Shown here: positions 49,466 to 57,612 of the stretch, piece by piece
Position numbering within the stretch: position 1 is the first letter of the stretch
Layout of the letters: every line of letters starts with the position of its first letter
Source of the DNA: Nocardioides xinjiangensis
Lineage (GTDB): Bacteria; Actinomycetota; Actinomycetes; Propionibacteriales; Nocardioidaceae
Direction: 5' to 3'
DNA: 64,000 bases
Assembly (NCBI RefSeq): GCF_017916455.1
Contig: NZ_JAFMSY010000005.1
Coordinates: 62,001 to 126,000 of the forward strand
Notes under the pieces: model-generated
What the model was told of the DNA's origin: nothing
The model's input: the letters and a program-made list of their open reading frames with translations, nothing else
The model's database searches: none
Position numbers and translations under genes: made by a program

Positions 49466-51130
49466 ATGAGTCCCGACGACTCGACCGCGCCCGTCGGCAC
49501 GCCCGGCGCTGCTGCCGGACGTACGGGGAGGACCCGGCTGCTCCTCGGCCTCGCCCTCGCGCTGGTGGTGGCCGTCGCCGGCTTCCTCGTGCTGGGCGGC
49601 GGTGGGGACAGCGAGGCCACGGGGCCGGACTGCGTCTCCGACGAGGTCTCGCTCACCACGGCGCCGGTCATGGCGCCGCTGGTGGAGGAGGCCGTCGAGG
49701 CCGTCAACGCCGACGAGCCCTGCATCGACATCCAGGTGACCACGGGCACCGTGAAGGACGTGGTGGCGCTCCTCGGGGACCCCGAGGCCCAGCTCCCCGA
49801 GCTCTGGATCCCGGACAGCCCGACGTGGAAGGGGCAGCTGAGCAGCGCCGGTTTCACCGGTACGCCGATCGCCGACGTGCTCGCGCAGACGCCGGTCGGC
49901 CTCGTCGGCGGGCCGGCGGCGAAGGCTCCCGCGTCCTGGGCGGCGGTCCTCGACGGCGGCAGCCTCGCGATGGCCGACCCGAGCGCCGAGGGCGCCTCGG
50001 CACTCGCGCTGCTGGCGCCGTACGCCGAGATGAAGAAGACGGGGGAGACGCCGGTCACCATCGAGGAGAAGACCGTCCCGGTCGCGCAGACCTACGGCGA
50101 GCGGGCCGTGTCGGGCGGCGCCACGGAGACCGACCTCGACGCCGTCACCGCCTCGAGCACCCAGCTGGTGCCCGCGACCGAGCAGGCGTACCTCGCGGCC
50201 CGGCGCGGCAACGACCAGCTCTCGCTGGTCGCGCCCCGGACCGGTGTGCCGATGCTGCGCTTCCCGATGGTCGCGGTGACCCGCGGCAACATGGACGTGC
50301 TGTCGACGGGCCGCGACGTCTCGGCCCGCGTCGGCCGTGCGCTGACCCGCTGGTTCACCTCGAGCGCCGGCGTGGAGGCCATCGCCGCGGCCGAGCTCCG
50401 CGGCCCGGGCGGTGAGCCGCTGCCCAACGAGATCGGTCTCGGCAGCGCCGCGGTGCTCAGCACGGTCGCGCAGAAGACCACCGACGACACCCTGCGCCAG
50501 TGGCGCGTGCTGTCGGTGCCCTCGAGCATCCTCGCCGTGGTCGACCTCTCCGGATCGATGAAGACTGCCCTGGGCGACACCACCCGCATCGGCCTGGCCG
50601 TGCAGGCCTCGCAGCTCGCCTTGGACGCCTTCCCGGCGCAGGCGCGGATCGGCATCTGGGGGTTCTCGAAGAACCGCGGCGAGAACGGCGCGTCGTGGGC
50701 CGAGTACGCCGCCCTCGACCGTCTCGACGCCGCCGCCGGCGACGCGGGCACGCACGGCGACGTGGTCCGCAAGGAGGCCGGCGCCCTCGTCGGTCGCGTC
50801 CGCGGCGCCACGGGGCTGATGGACACGACCCTGGCGGCCTACAAGCACGCGCAGGAGGAGTGGGACCCGGCGTGGTTCAACTCCGTGGTGATCTTCACCG
50901 ACGGGGCCAGCGACGACTCGAGCTCGCTGTCGCTCGAGGCCCTGATCAACCAGCTCAAGTCGATCCGCGACCCCGCCAAGCCGGTCAAGGTGATCATCAT
51001 CGGCATCTCGCAGGACTCCGACACCGGTGAGCTCGAGCAGATCGCCGCGGCGACGGGTGGCCAGAACTACCTCGTCAACAACCCCAACCAGATCCTCGGC
51101 GTGCTCGCCTCGGCCCTGCTCAACCGCTGA
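49466..51130 (+). CDS. Membrane-anchored protein with solute-binding-like and VWA domains
   Basis: The product has 554 residues. A short cytoplasmic lead precedes one transmembrane helix at about 24-44. An exported periplasmic-binding-protein-like domain follows (TTAPVMAPLVEEAVEAVN...PELWIPDSPTWKGQL). A C-terminal von Willebrand A domain has an intact MIDAS: Asp360-x-Ser-x-Ser in VVDLSGSMKT, TGLMDT and VIFTDGASDD. This layout is recurrent in actinobacterial cell-envelope proteins of unknown role. ATG 49466 follows GGGAGGA. A 16-bp-stem terminator lies 17 bp after the stop. Confidence 0.88.
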   Translation: MSPDDSTAPVGTPGAAAGRTGRTRLLLGLALALVVAVAGFLVLGGGGDSEATGPDCVSDEVSLTTAPVMAPLVEEAVEAVNADEPCIDIQVTTGTVKDVVALLGDPEAQLPELWIPDSPTWKGQLSSAGFTGTPIADVLAQTPVGLVGGPAAKAPASWAAVLDGGSLAMADPSAEGASALALLAPYAEMKKTGETPVTIEEKTVPVAQTYGERAVSGGATETDLDAVTASSTQLVPATEQAYLAARRGNDQLSLVAPRTGVPMLRFPMVAVTRGNMDVLSTGRDVSARVGRALTRWFTSSAGVEAIAAAELRGPGGEPLPNEIGLGSAAVLSTVAQKTTDDTLRQWRVLSVPSSILAVVDLSGSMKTALGDTTRIGLAVQASQLALDAFPAQARIGIWGFSKNRGENGASWAEYAALDRLDAAAGDAGTHGDVVRKEAGALVGRVRGATGLMDTTLAAYKHAQEEWDPAWFNSVVIFTDGASDDSSSLSLEALINQLKSIRDPAKPVKVIIIGISQDSDTGELEQIAAATGGQNYLVNNPNQILGVLASALLNR

Positions 51131-51146
51131 CCGAGCGCACCAGAGC

Positions 51147-51179
51147 CGAAGGCCCCCGGACGTCGTCCGGGGGCCTTCG
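51147..51179. terminator. Bidirectional hairpin terminator
   Basis: CGAAGGCCCCCGGACG pairs perfectly with CGTCCGGGGGCCTTCG over 16 bp with a single T between the arms. It sits midway between the convergent VWA gene and the aldehyde dehydrogenase-like gene and can serve both. Confidence 0.85.
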
Positions 51180-51196
51180 TCGTCCGTGCGTGGCGC

Positions 51197-52057
51197 TCAG
51201 ACGCCGATCGGGTGCCAGACGGTCTTGGTCTCGAGGAAGTGCGTCATCCGGTCCAGCCCGGGCTCCGCGAGCCAGTCGGTGTCGGGAGCGGGGCGGCGTA
51301 CGCGCTTGAGGTTGTCGGCCGCGGCGACCTCGAGGGACGCCGCGAGGGCGGGGTCGGCGACGCCGGTCAGGTCGATGCCGTTCACGTCCATGTGGGAGGC
51401 GAGCCAGGGCGCGATCTCGGCCTGCGAGCCGGTGAGCACGTTGACCACGCCGCCGGGCAGGTCGCTGGTGGCCATGACCTCGCCGAGCGTGATGGCGGTG
51501 AGCGGGTGCTGCTCGCTCGCGATCACGACCACGGTGTTGCCGGTGACGACGAGGGGCGCCACGACGCTGACGAGGCCCAGCAGCGGCCCCTGCGGTGCCA
51601 CCACGGCGACGACGCCGCTCGGCTCGGGGGTGGAGAGGTTGAAGTACGGCCCGGCGACCGGGTTGGCGTTGCCGACGACCTGGGTGATCTTGTCCGCCCA
51701 GCCGGCGTACCAGACGAGGCGGTCCACGGCGGCGTCGACGTAGGCGCGGGCGCGGCCCGACGAGACGCCCTCGGCGGCGCGGAGCTCGGCCTCGAACTGC
51801 TCGCGGCGACCCTCCAGCACCTCGGCGACGCGGTAGACGACCTGGGCGCGGTTGTACGCCGTCCGGCCCGACCAGCCGCCGAAGGCCGCGCGGGCGGCCA
51901 CCACGGCGTCGCGGGCGTCCTTGCGGGAGGCCCGCGCGGCGTTGGCCAGCAGGCGGCCCTTGGCGTCGTTGACGACGTAGGAGCGACCGGACTCCGAGCG
52001 GGGGAACTGCCCGCCGATGTAGAGCTTGTAGGTCTTGCGGACGTCGATGCGGCTCAC
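51197..52057 (-). CDS. Aldehyde dehydrogenase-like protein lacking the catalytic domain
   Basis: The product has 286 residues against about 480 for the family. The N-terminal and NAD-binding part is recognisable (YKLYIGGQFPRSESGRSY...VVAVVAPQGPLLGLVSVVAPLVVTGNTVVVIASEQHPLTAITLGEVMATSDLPGGVVNVLTG). After about residue 245 it jumps to a short tail (DRMTHFLETKTVWHP). The ELGG glutamate region and the nucleophile cysteine are absent, so it should not oxidise aldehydes alone. The start overlaps the full-length enzyme's stop (GTGA), suggesting a coupled partner subunit. Confidence 0.85.
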   Translation of the reverse strand: MSRIDVRKTYKLYIGGQFPRSESGRSYVVNDAKGRLLANAARASRKDARDAVVAARAAFGGWSGRTAYNRAQVVYRVAEVLEGRREQFEAELRAAEGVSSGRARAYVDAAVDRLVWYAGWADKITQVVGNANPVAGPYFNLSTPEPSGVVAVVAPQGPLLGLVSVVAPLVVTGNTVVVIASEQHPLTAITLGEVMATSDLPGGVVNVLTGSQAEIAPWLASHMDVNGIDLTGVADPALAASLEVAAADNLKRVRRPAPDTDWLAEPGLDRMTHFLETKTVWHPIGV

Positions 52058-53493
52058 TGGTCAGCTCCCTTGAGGTAGGCCTCGAGGCCGTGGCGACCAC
52101 CCTCCCGGCCGTAGCCGGACTCCTTGTAGCCGCCGAACGGCGACGTGGGGTCGAACTTGTTGAACGTGTTGGCCCACACCACCCCGGCGCGCAGGCGGTT
52201 GGCCATGGACAGGATCCGCGATCCCTTGTCGGTCCACACGCCGGCCGACAGGCCGAAGGGGGTGTTGTTGGCCTTCTCGACCGCCTCCGCCGGGGTGCGG
52301 AACGTGAGCACCGAGAGGACCGGCCCGAAGATCTCCTCGCGGGCGATCCGGTGCGCCTGCGAGACGCCGGTGAACACGGTGGGCGCGAACCAGTAGCCGT
52401 TGGCGGGCAGGTCGCACGGGGCCGACCAGCGCTCGGCGCCCTCGGCCTCGCCGACCTCCGACAGCTCGCGGATCTTCGCGAGCTGCTCGGCGGAGTTGAT
52501 CGCGCCGACGTCGGTGTTCTTGTCGAGCGGGTCGCCGACGCGCAGCGTCGCCATCCGGCGCTTGAGGCGGGCCATCACCTCGTCGGCGACGGACTCCTGC
52601 ACGAGGAGGCGCGAGCCGGCGCAGCACACGTGGCCCTGGTTGAAGAAGATGCCGTTGACGATGCCCTCGACGGCCTGGTCGATCGGCGCGTCGTCGAAGA
52701 CGATGTTGGCCGCCTTGCCGCCCAGCTCGAGCGTCACCCTCTTCTGGCTGCCGGCGACGGCGCGGGCGATCGCCTTGCCGACCTCGGTGGAGCCGGTGAA
52801 GGCGACCTTGTCGACGTCGGGGTGCGAGACGATCGCGCGGCCGGTGTCGCCGGCGCCGGTGACGATGTTCACCACGCCCGGCGGGAGGTCGGCCTGCTGG
52901 CAGATCTCGGCGAACAGCAGCGCGGTCAGCGGCGTGGTCTCGGCCGGCTTGAGGACCACGGTGTTGCCGCACGCGAGCGCGGGCGCGATCTTCCAGGCGA
53001 GCATCAGCAGCGGGAAGTTCCACGGGATGACCTGGCCGGCGACGCCGAGCGGGGTGGTCCCGTAGCCGGCGTACTTCAGCTTGTCGGCCCAGCCGGCGTA
53101 GTAGAAGAAGTGCGCGGCCACGGTCGGGACGTCGACGTCGCGCGCCTCCCTGATCGGCTTGCCGTTGTCGATCGACTCCAGGACGGCGAGCTCGCGACCA
53201 CGCTCCTGGATGATCCGGGCGATCCGGTAGAGGTACTTGGCCCGCTCGGCGCCCGGCATCCGCGACCAGACGCGGTCGTAGGCGCGGCGGGCCGCCCGGA
53301 CCGCGTTGTCGACGTCGGCCTCGCTGGCCTCGGCGACCTCGGCCAGCACCTCCTCGGTGGCGGGGTTGACCGTCTTGAACGACGTGCCGGTGCCGTCGAC
53401 GAACTCGCCGTTGACGAACAGGCCGTAGGACGGCTTGATGTCGACGATCGCGCGCGACTCCGGCGCGGGGGCGTACTCGAAGGTGCGACTCAT
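52054..53493 (-). CDS. Aldehyde dehydrogenase (NAD-dependent family)
   Basis: The product has 479 residues, full length. PWNFPLLMLAWKIAPALACGNTVVLKPAE is the NAD-binding segment, FTGSTEVGKAI the cofactor loop, the general base glutamate is in VTLELGGKAANIVF, and the nucleophile is the first cysteine pair of FFNQGHVCCAGSRL. The C-terminus has NKFDPTSPFGGYKESGYGREGG. In a deoC operon the probable substrate is acetaldehyde released from deoxyribose-5-phosphate, giving acetate. That is inferred from context. Confidence 0.93.
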   Translation of the reverse strand: MSRTFEYAPAPESRAIVDIKPSYGLFVNGEFVDGTGTSFKTVNPATEEVLAEVAEASEADVDNAVRAARRAYDRVWSRMPGAERAKYLYRIARIIQERGRELAVLESIDNGKPIREARDVDVPTVAAHFFYYAGWADKLKYAGYGTTPLGVAGQVIPWNFPLLMLAWKIAPALACGNTVVLKPAETTPLTALLFAEICQQADLPPGVVNIVTGAGDTGRAIVSHPDVDKVAFTGSTEVGKAIARAVAGSQKRVTLELGGKAANIVFDDAPIDQAVEGIVNGIFFNQGHVCCAGSRLLVQESVADEVMARLKRRMATLRVGDPLDKNTDVGAINSAEQLAKIRELSEVGEAEGAERWSAPCDLPANGYWFAPTVFTGVSQAHRIAREEIFGPVLSVLTFRTPAEAVEKANNTPFGLSAGVWTDKGSRILSMANRLRAGVVWANTFNKFDPTSPFGGYKESGYGREGGRHGLEAYLKGADQ

Positions 53494-53503
53494 GGGGTGG
53501 TCC

Positions 53504-54496
53504 TCAGTCCAGCGTGAAGTAGTCGGGACCGGAGTAGCGACCGGTCGTCATCTTGGTGCGCTGCATGAGCAGGTCGTTGAGCAGCGTGGAGGCGCCGAAG
53601 CGGAACCAGTCGGGGTCGAGCCAGTCCTCGCCGCAGGTCTCGTTGACCATCACGAGGTACTTGATGGCGTCCTTGGTGGAGCGGATGCCGCCGGCGGGCT
53701 TCACGCCGACCATGCGGCCGGTCTGCTCGCGGAAGTCGCGGACGGCCTCGAGCATGACGAGCGTGACGGGCAGGGTGGCGGCGGGCTGCACCTTGCCGGT
53801 CGAGGTCTTGATGAAGTGGCCGCCGGCCATCATCGCCAGCCAGCTCGCGCGCCGGACGTTGTCGTAGGTCTGCAGCTCGCCGGTCTCGAAGATCACCTTG
53901 AGGTGGGCGCTGGTGCCGTCGGGCCGGGCGCAGGCCTCACGGACCTGGACGATCTCCTCGTAGACGTCGAGGTAGCGACCCGACAGGAACGCGCCGCGGT
54001 CGATGACCATGTCGATCTCGTCGGCCCCGGCCTCGACCGCGTCGCGGGTGTCGGCGAGCTTGATGTCCATTGCCGCCCGGCCGCTGGGGAACGCGGTGGC
54101 GACGGCGGCGACGTGCACGCCGCTCTCGCCGAGGGTCTGCTTCGCGGTGGCCACCATGTCGGGGTAGACGCACACCGCCGCGGTGGGCGGGCACGACGGG
54201 TCGGCCGGGTCGGGCCGCATCGCCTTCGACGCGAGCGCGCGGACCTTGCCGTGGGTGTCCTGGCCCTCGAGCGTGGTGAGGTCGACCATGCGGATGGCGA
54301 GGTCGATGGCGAAGGCCTTCGACGTCGTCTTGACGGACCGGGTGGCGAGGGTGGCGGCGCGAGCCTCGCAGCCGACCTGGTCGACTCCCGGCAGGCCGTG
54401 GAGGAACCGGCGGAGCGAGGAGTCCGAGCGCACGACGTCGTCGAGGACGCCGAGCCCGGGAGCGGTGCTCGCCGTCGAGCTGGCAGTGGGTGTCAC
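53504..54496 (-). CDS. deoC: Deoxyribose-phosphate aldolase
   Basis: Splits 2-deoxyribose-5-phosphate into glyceraldehyde-3-phosphate and acetaldehyde. The product has 330 residues, the longer actinobacterial/eukaryote-like type. The barrel motifs are VAAVATAFPSGRAAMDIKLADT, GADEIDMVIDRGAFLSG and LKVIFETGEL, and the Schiff-base lysine is in GHFIKTSTGKVQPAA. GVKPAGGIRSTKDA forms the phosphate site. The start GTG 54496 has TATGCT exactly 6 nt upstream. It heads an operon with the two aldehyde dehydrogenase-family genes. Confidence 0.95.
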   Translation of the reverse strand: MTPTASSTASTAPGLGVLDDVVRSDSSLRRFLHGLPGVDQVGCEARAATLATRSVKTTSKAFAIDLAIRMVDLTTLEGQDTHGKVRALASKAMRPDPADPSCPPTAAVCVYPDMVATAKQTLGESGVHVAAVATAFPSGRAAMDIKLADTRDAVEAGADEIDMVIDRGAFLSGRYLDVYEEIVQVREACARPDGTSAHLKVIFETGELQTYDNVRRASWLAMMAGGHFIKTSTGKVQPAATLPVTLVMLEAVRDFREQTGRMVGVKPAGGIRSTKDAIKYLVMVNETCGEDWLDPDWFRFGASTLLNDLLMQRTKMTTGRYSGPDYFTLD

Positions 54497-54502
54497 CGAC
54501 CC

Positions 54503-54508
54503 AGCATA
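54503..54508 (-). promoter_or_regulatory. Probable -10 box of the deoC operon
   Basis: On the minus strand TATGCT ends 6 nt before the GTG at 54496, with no Shine-Dalgarno sequence. It also argues against the longer frame starting at 54616. Confidence 0.6.
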
Positions 54509-54609
54509 GAGTTGGGTCGAGGGCCCCCGGCAATCCGCACGGGGGCACCATCTGCCCGAGGTCGACGGCCCGGACGGGGGCGGACCGCCACGAGGGCCAC
54601 GAGGACACC

Positions 54610-55224
54610 ATGGCACGCCCGCAGGACCACCGCCACGACGTCGTCGAGCGGTTCCGGCCCACGAGCGGTCGCCTCACCGGATGGCTCGCGGTCGTGCTGG
54701 GGGCGCTCCTCGTCGTGGCCGGCCTGGTCTACCTCGACGACGGCTTCCCGCCGTGGATTGCTGCTGCGGGCCTGCTCCTGGCCGTGCTGGCGTGGGCATC
54801 GATGCTGCGTCCGGCGCTGTGGGCCACCGAGGAGCACCTCGTCATGCGCAACCTGGCCGAGACCGTCCACATCCGGCTCGCCGCGATCGAGGAGACGGCG
54901 ATCGGCCAGGTCCTCGCCGTGCGCGCCGCCGACCGGCGCCACGTCTCGCCCGTCGTCGGCCGCACCTGGCGCAAGGCACTCGTCTCGCGGCGCGGCGGCG
55001 CCGGCACGGCCGAGGAGGGTCCCCGTGAGGGGATGCCCTACGTCGACTGGGTCGAGCACCGGCTCCGCGAGCTGGTCGAGCGTGCGCAGCGCGACGCCGG
55101 CGTCCGGCCCGGCTCCGCGGAGCAGCTGGCCCTGCCCGACGCCGTACGCCGCGAGCGGGCGGTCGTGCCCCGCGCGCTGATCGCGGTGGCGGTGGTAGCG
55201 CTGCTGGTCTCGCTGTTCCTGTGA
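54610..55224 (+). CDS. Membrane protein with PH-like domain
   Basis: The product has 204 residues. Two adjacent helices (LTGWLAVVLGALLVVAGLVYL and WIAAAGLLLAVLAWASML) are followed by a compact beta-rich segment (PALWATEEHLVMRNLAETVHIRLAAIEETAIGQVLAVRAADRRHVSPVVG) resembling bacterial PH domains. A final C-terminal helix (ALIAVAVVALLVSLFL) ends the protein. Such proteins are common in actinobacteria. Function is unknown. ATG 54610; no clear ribosome-binding site. Confidence 0.75.
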   Translation: MARPQDHRHDVVERFRPTSGRLTGWLAVVLGALLVVAGLVYLDDGFPPWIAAAGLLLAVLAWASMLRPALWATEEHLVMRNLAETVHIRLAAIEETAIGQVLAVRAADRRHVSPVVGRTWRKALVSRRGGAGTAEEGPREGMPYVDWVEHRLRELVERAQRDAGVRPGSAEQLALPDAVRRERAVVPRALIAVAVVALLVSLFL

Positions 55225-55231
55225 CCGGGCC

Positions 55232-56023
55232 TCAGCCACGCCGTGCCGCAGCGGCGGTCCCCGGGGTCGGCCACCACCGCCCGACGGCCGCGGACTGGGC
55301 CAGGGTCCAGGTCGAGCTGCACACCCAGTAGACGAGCAGCGCGACCGGCACCACGCCGCCGGCGACGAGCAGGCCGCCCGCCGACATCACCGGCATGATC
55401 CGCTGCGCCACGAGCACCGCCTCCGGCATCCCGTCCACCGGGGTGTTGGGGGCGACGACGTAGCGCTGGGTGACGTACGACAGCGCTGCCGCGGTGGCGG
55501 CGAGCCCGGCCACGACCGCGAGGTGGACGCCGCCCGAGCCGAGGTAGCCGTGACCGGCCAGGGAGACGCCGACGACGGAGGCGGCGCCGAACGACGACAC
55601 CAGGCCGGGGCCCATCGCCCCGACGGCGACGCCGGACGCCACGTCGGAGAGGAGGTGGTAGAGGGAGAGCCACACCGGCAGCTGCACGAGCACCGGCAGG
55701 CAGCCGAGGCGGCTCATCCCGTGCTCGGCCGAGACCGCGCGGCGCTCGTCGAGCTGGGCGCGCACGCTGTCGACGTCGGTGCGCCCGCGGTAGCGCTCTG
55801 CGATCCCCTGCAGGTGGGGCCGAGCGCGGGCGGCGGCGTGCGCCTGGCGCACGCCCTGGACGACGAGCGGAAGCAGGGCGAGCCGGACCAGGACGACGAG
55901 CGCCACGACGCCGAGCACCCAGGTGCCGGCGGCGTCGGGCAGGGCGCCGAGGGAGATAAGCGCGTGGTGGGTGGCCGCGAGGACCGCGGCGAGGGCGTGC
56001 GAGAAGGGGTCGAGCAGGGACAT
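55232..56023 (-). CDS. YidC/Oxa1/Alb3-family membrane insertase paralogue
   Basis: The product has 263 residues. Helix 1 (GTWVLGVVALVVLVRLALLPLVVQGVRQAHA) leads into the cytoplasmic hairpin LQGIAERYRGRTDVDSVRAQLDERRAVSAEHGMSRLGCLPVLVQLPVWLSLYHLL, with the positive arginine (VRLALLPL) in the family groove position. It is shorter than housekeeping YidC and has no rnpA, jag or rpmH beside it, so it is a second copy with a possibly specialised client. ATG 56023 was chosen because upstream residues are non-conserved Arg/Cys-rich sequence. The DUF6412-like gene lies 55 bp upstream. Confidence 0.88.
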   Translation of the reverse strand: MSLLDPFSHALAAVLAATHHALISLGALPDAAGTWVLGVVALVVLVRLALLPLVVQGVRQAHAAARARPHLQGIAERYRGRTDVDSVRAQLDERRAVSAEHGMSRLGCLPVLVQLPVWLSLYHLLSDVASGVAVGAMGPGLVSSFGAASVVGVSLAGHGYLGSGGVHLAVVAGLAATAAALSYVTQRYVVAPNTPVDGMPEAVLVAQRIMPVMSAGGLLVAGGVVPVALLVYWVCSSTWTLAQSAAVGRWWPTPGTAAAARRG

Positions 56024-56078
56024 GCGGGCTCCAGGGACGAGGCGGGACGGGTCTGCGTGGCGTCGCCGCGGCGACGCG

Positions 56079-56387
56079 TCAGATGCGTCCGGGAGCGCGC
56101 GGGCGCACCGGGTGGTGCACCACGTCGGTGGTCCGCCCGGCCAGCACGAGCGGCACGTCGGCCGCACGCCGGGGCGGCCGCAGGGAGGGGCGCCCCGAGG
56201 GCGGCACCGCGATCAGGCCGGGGACCCGGGTCAGCGCCGCGTGGGCGGCGAGCGCCGTGAGCACCACTACCGACTGGGTGGTCGTCGACGGCGCCAGCGA
56301 GACGGCCGCGACGAGCGAGCCGAGGCCCACCAGCGCCAGCACGAACGCCACGCGCGCACGAGCCACCGTGGTGGGGGTCGGGACCAT
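56079..56387 (-). CDS. Small membrane protein, DUF6412-like
   Basis: The product has 102 residues with two hydrophobic helices (RVAFVLALVGLGSLVAAVSLA and SVVVLTALAAHAALTRVPGLIAV) and a Pro/Arg-rich tail. Small proteins of this type often lie next to YidC paralogues in actinobacteria. Here the two genes are 55 bp apart on one strand and may be cotranscribed. TAGGCT at 56395-56400 lies 7 nt before ATG 56387, which favours it over an ATG at 56405. Function is unknown. Confidence 0.7.
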   Translation of the reverse strand: MVPTPTTVARARVAFVLALVGLGSLVAAVSLAPSTTTQSVVVLTALAAHAALTRVPGLIAVPPSGRPSLRPPRRAADVPLVLAGRTTDVVHHPVRPRAPGRI

Positions 56388-56394
56388 GCGCCCG

Positions 56395-56400
56395 AGCCTA
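56395..56400 (-). promoter_or_regulatory. Probable -10 box of the DUF6412-like gene
   Basis: On the minus strand TAGGCT ends 7 nt before the ATG at 56387. Confidence 0.5.
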
Positions 56401-56420
56401 GCCAACGACGCGGAGCCCGG

Positions 56421-57611
56421 TCAGCGACGCTCGTGGGCGCCGACGTCCACCCGGCCGCGCGCCGAGCGGCGGACGAGCCCGGTCGGGGCGACGTACTCCC
56501 AGCGTGCGCGCCAGCGTCGCGGCAGGGCCACGCCGCGGTCGAGCGCCGGGGACGACGACCGGAGCCGGAAGTCCTCCGAGCCCGGGTCGACGAAACCGCC
56601 TCGACCGACGCGGCGGTTGGCGCGGGCGTCGGTGCGGCCGGTGGTGAGGTCGCCGGGGCCGACGAGCAGGTTGTTGCGCAGGTGGGCCCGGCTGCCGTCC
56701 GCGAGCGCCACGAAGGTGCCCGACGAGCGCTCGTTGACGAAGGTGTTGTTGACGACCCACAGGGTGCGCGAGGGACCGAGGCCCTCGGCCCCGTAGGACA
56801 CCAGCGCCGGGTTCTCCGAGTGCGGGCCCTGCACGACCACGTTGCCCGCCACCAGGGCCCGACCGCCCTCGGGCAGGTCGACGGAGTAGCTCGCCGTCGA
56901 GCGGCCGTCGCTGATCCGGTTGGCCACGACGGTGGTGCGCGCGGCGCGCGACTTCACGTGGTGGCCGGTGTCCGCGCCGGCGAACCAGCTGCCGACCACG
57001 GTGAGCGAGCGGACGGCGCCGACGTAGAGGTTGTGCGAGTAGCCGTCGCCGTGACCGTTGCCGGAGAACCGGGAGCTGCGGACGACGACGTCGCTGTCGG
57101 GGTCGGCACCGGTGAGGATGCCGTTCTCGTTGTCGTGGAACCAGCTGCGGGTGACCCTGAGGTCCGTGCCCTCGTGCCGGATGCCGGCGCCGTTGCGGTC
57201 GGCCACGGCCGCGCCGCTGAGCTCGATCCGGTCGACGGTGGTGCGGTCGCCGGCGATGACCCAGATGGCCTTGCCCTGCACGTCGTTGCCGGCGGCGCGC
57301 AGGTGGGCGCGTCCGCCGTCCCCGCGGAGCGTGAGGTCGTCCTGGGTCCAGGTCGCCACGTCGCCGGGGTAGGTGCCCGGGTCGATCAGCACGGTGTCGC
57401 CGTCGCGCGCCACGGCCGCCGCGGCGCTCGGGGTGGTCAGGGCGCGTTCGGGGCCGACGCGCCACGTGCGCGGGACCTGCTCGTCGTACGCCGCACCGGC
57501 GGGCGCGGCGGCCACCGGAGCGGCCATCAGCCCCGCCACCAGCCCGGTCGCCATTCCGGTCGCCAGTCCGGTCACGAGCCCGGTCGTCAGGGCCGGGGCG
57601 CGGGTCCGCAC
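56421..57611 (-). CDS. Secreted right-handed parallel beta-helix protein
   Basis: The product has 396 residues with an N-terminal signal peptide whose core is a GLVTGLATGMATGLVAGLM repeat and a likely cleavage after PVAAAPAGA. The mature part shows successive beta-helix coils: DGDTVLIDPGTYPGDVATWTQDDLTLRG, TVDRIELSG, LRVTRSWFHDNENGILTG, VVRSSRFSGNGHGDGYSHNLYVG, LTVVGSWFAG, LWVVNNTFVN and AHLRNNLLVG. Such folds occur in polysaccharide lyases and epimerases. No specific catalytic set can be assigned. It ends GRVDVGAHERR and lies 1 bp after the hexomutase gene, on the same strand. Confidence 0.87.
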   Translation of the reverse strand: MRTRAPALTTGLVTGLATGMATGLVAGLMAAPVAAAPAGAAYDEQVPRTWRVGPERALTTPSAAAAVARDGDTVLIDPGTYPGDVATWTQDDLTLRGDGGRAHLRAAGNDVQGKAIWVIAGDRTTVDRIELSGAAVADRNGAGIRHEGTDLRVTRSWFHDNENGILTGADPDSDVVVRSSRFSGNGHGDGYSHNLYVGAVRSLTVVGSWFAGADTGHHVKSRAARTTVVANRISDGRSTASYSVDLPEGGRALVAGNVVVQGPHSENPALVSYGAEGLGPSRTLWVVNNTFVNERSSGTFVALADGSRAHLRNNLLVGPGDLTTGRTDARANRRVGRGGFVDPGSEDFRLRSSSPALDRGVALPRRWRARWEYVAPTGLVRRSARGRVDVGAHERR

Positions 57612-57612
57612 G

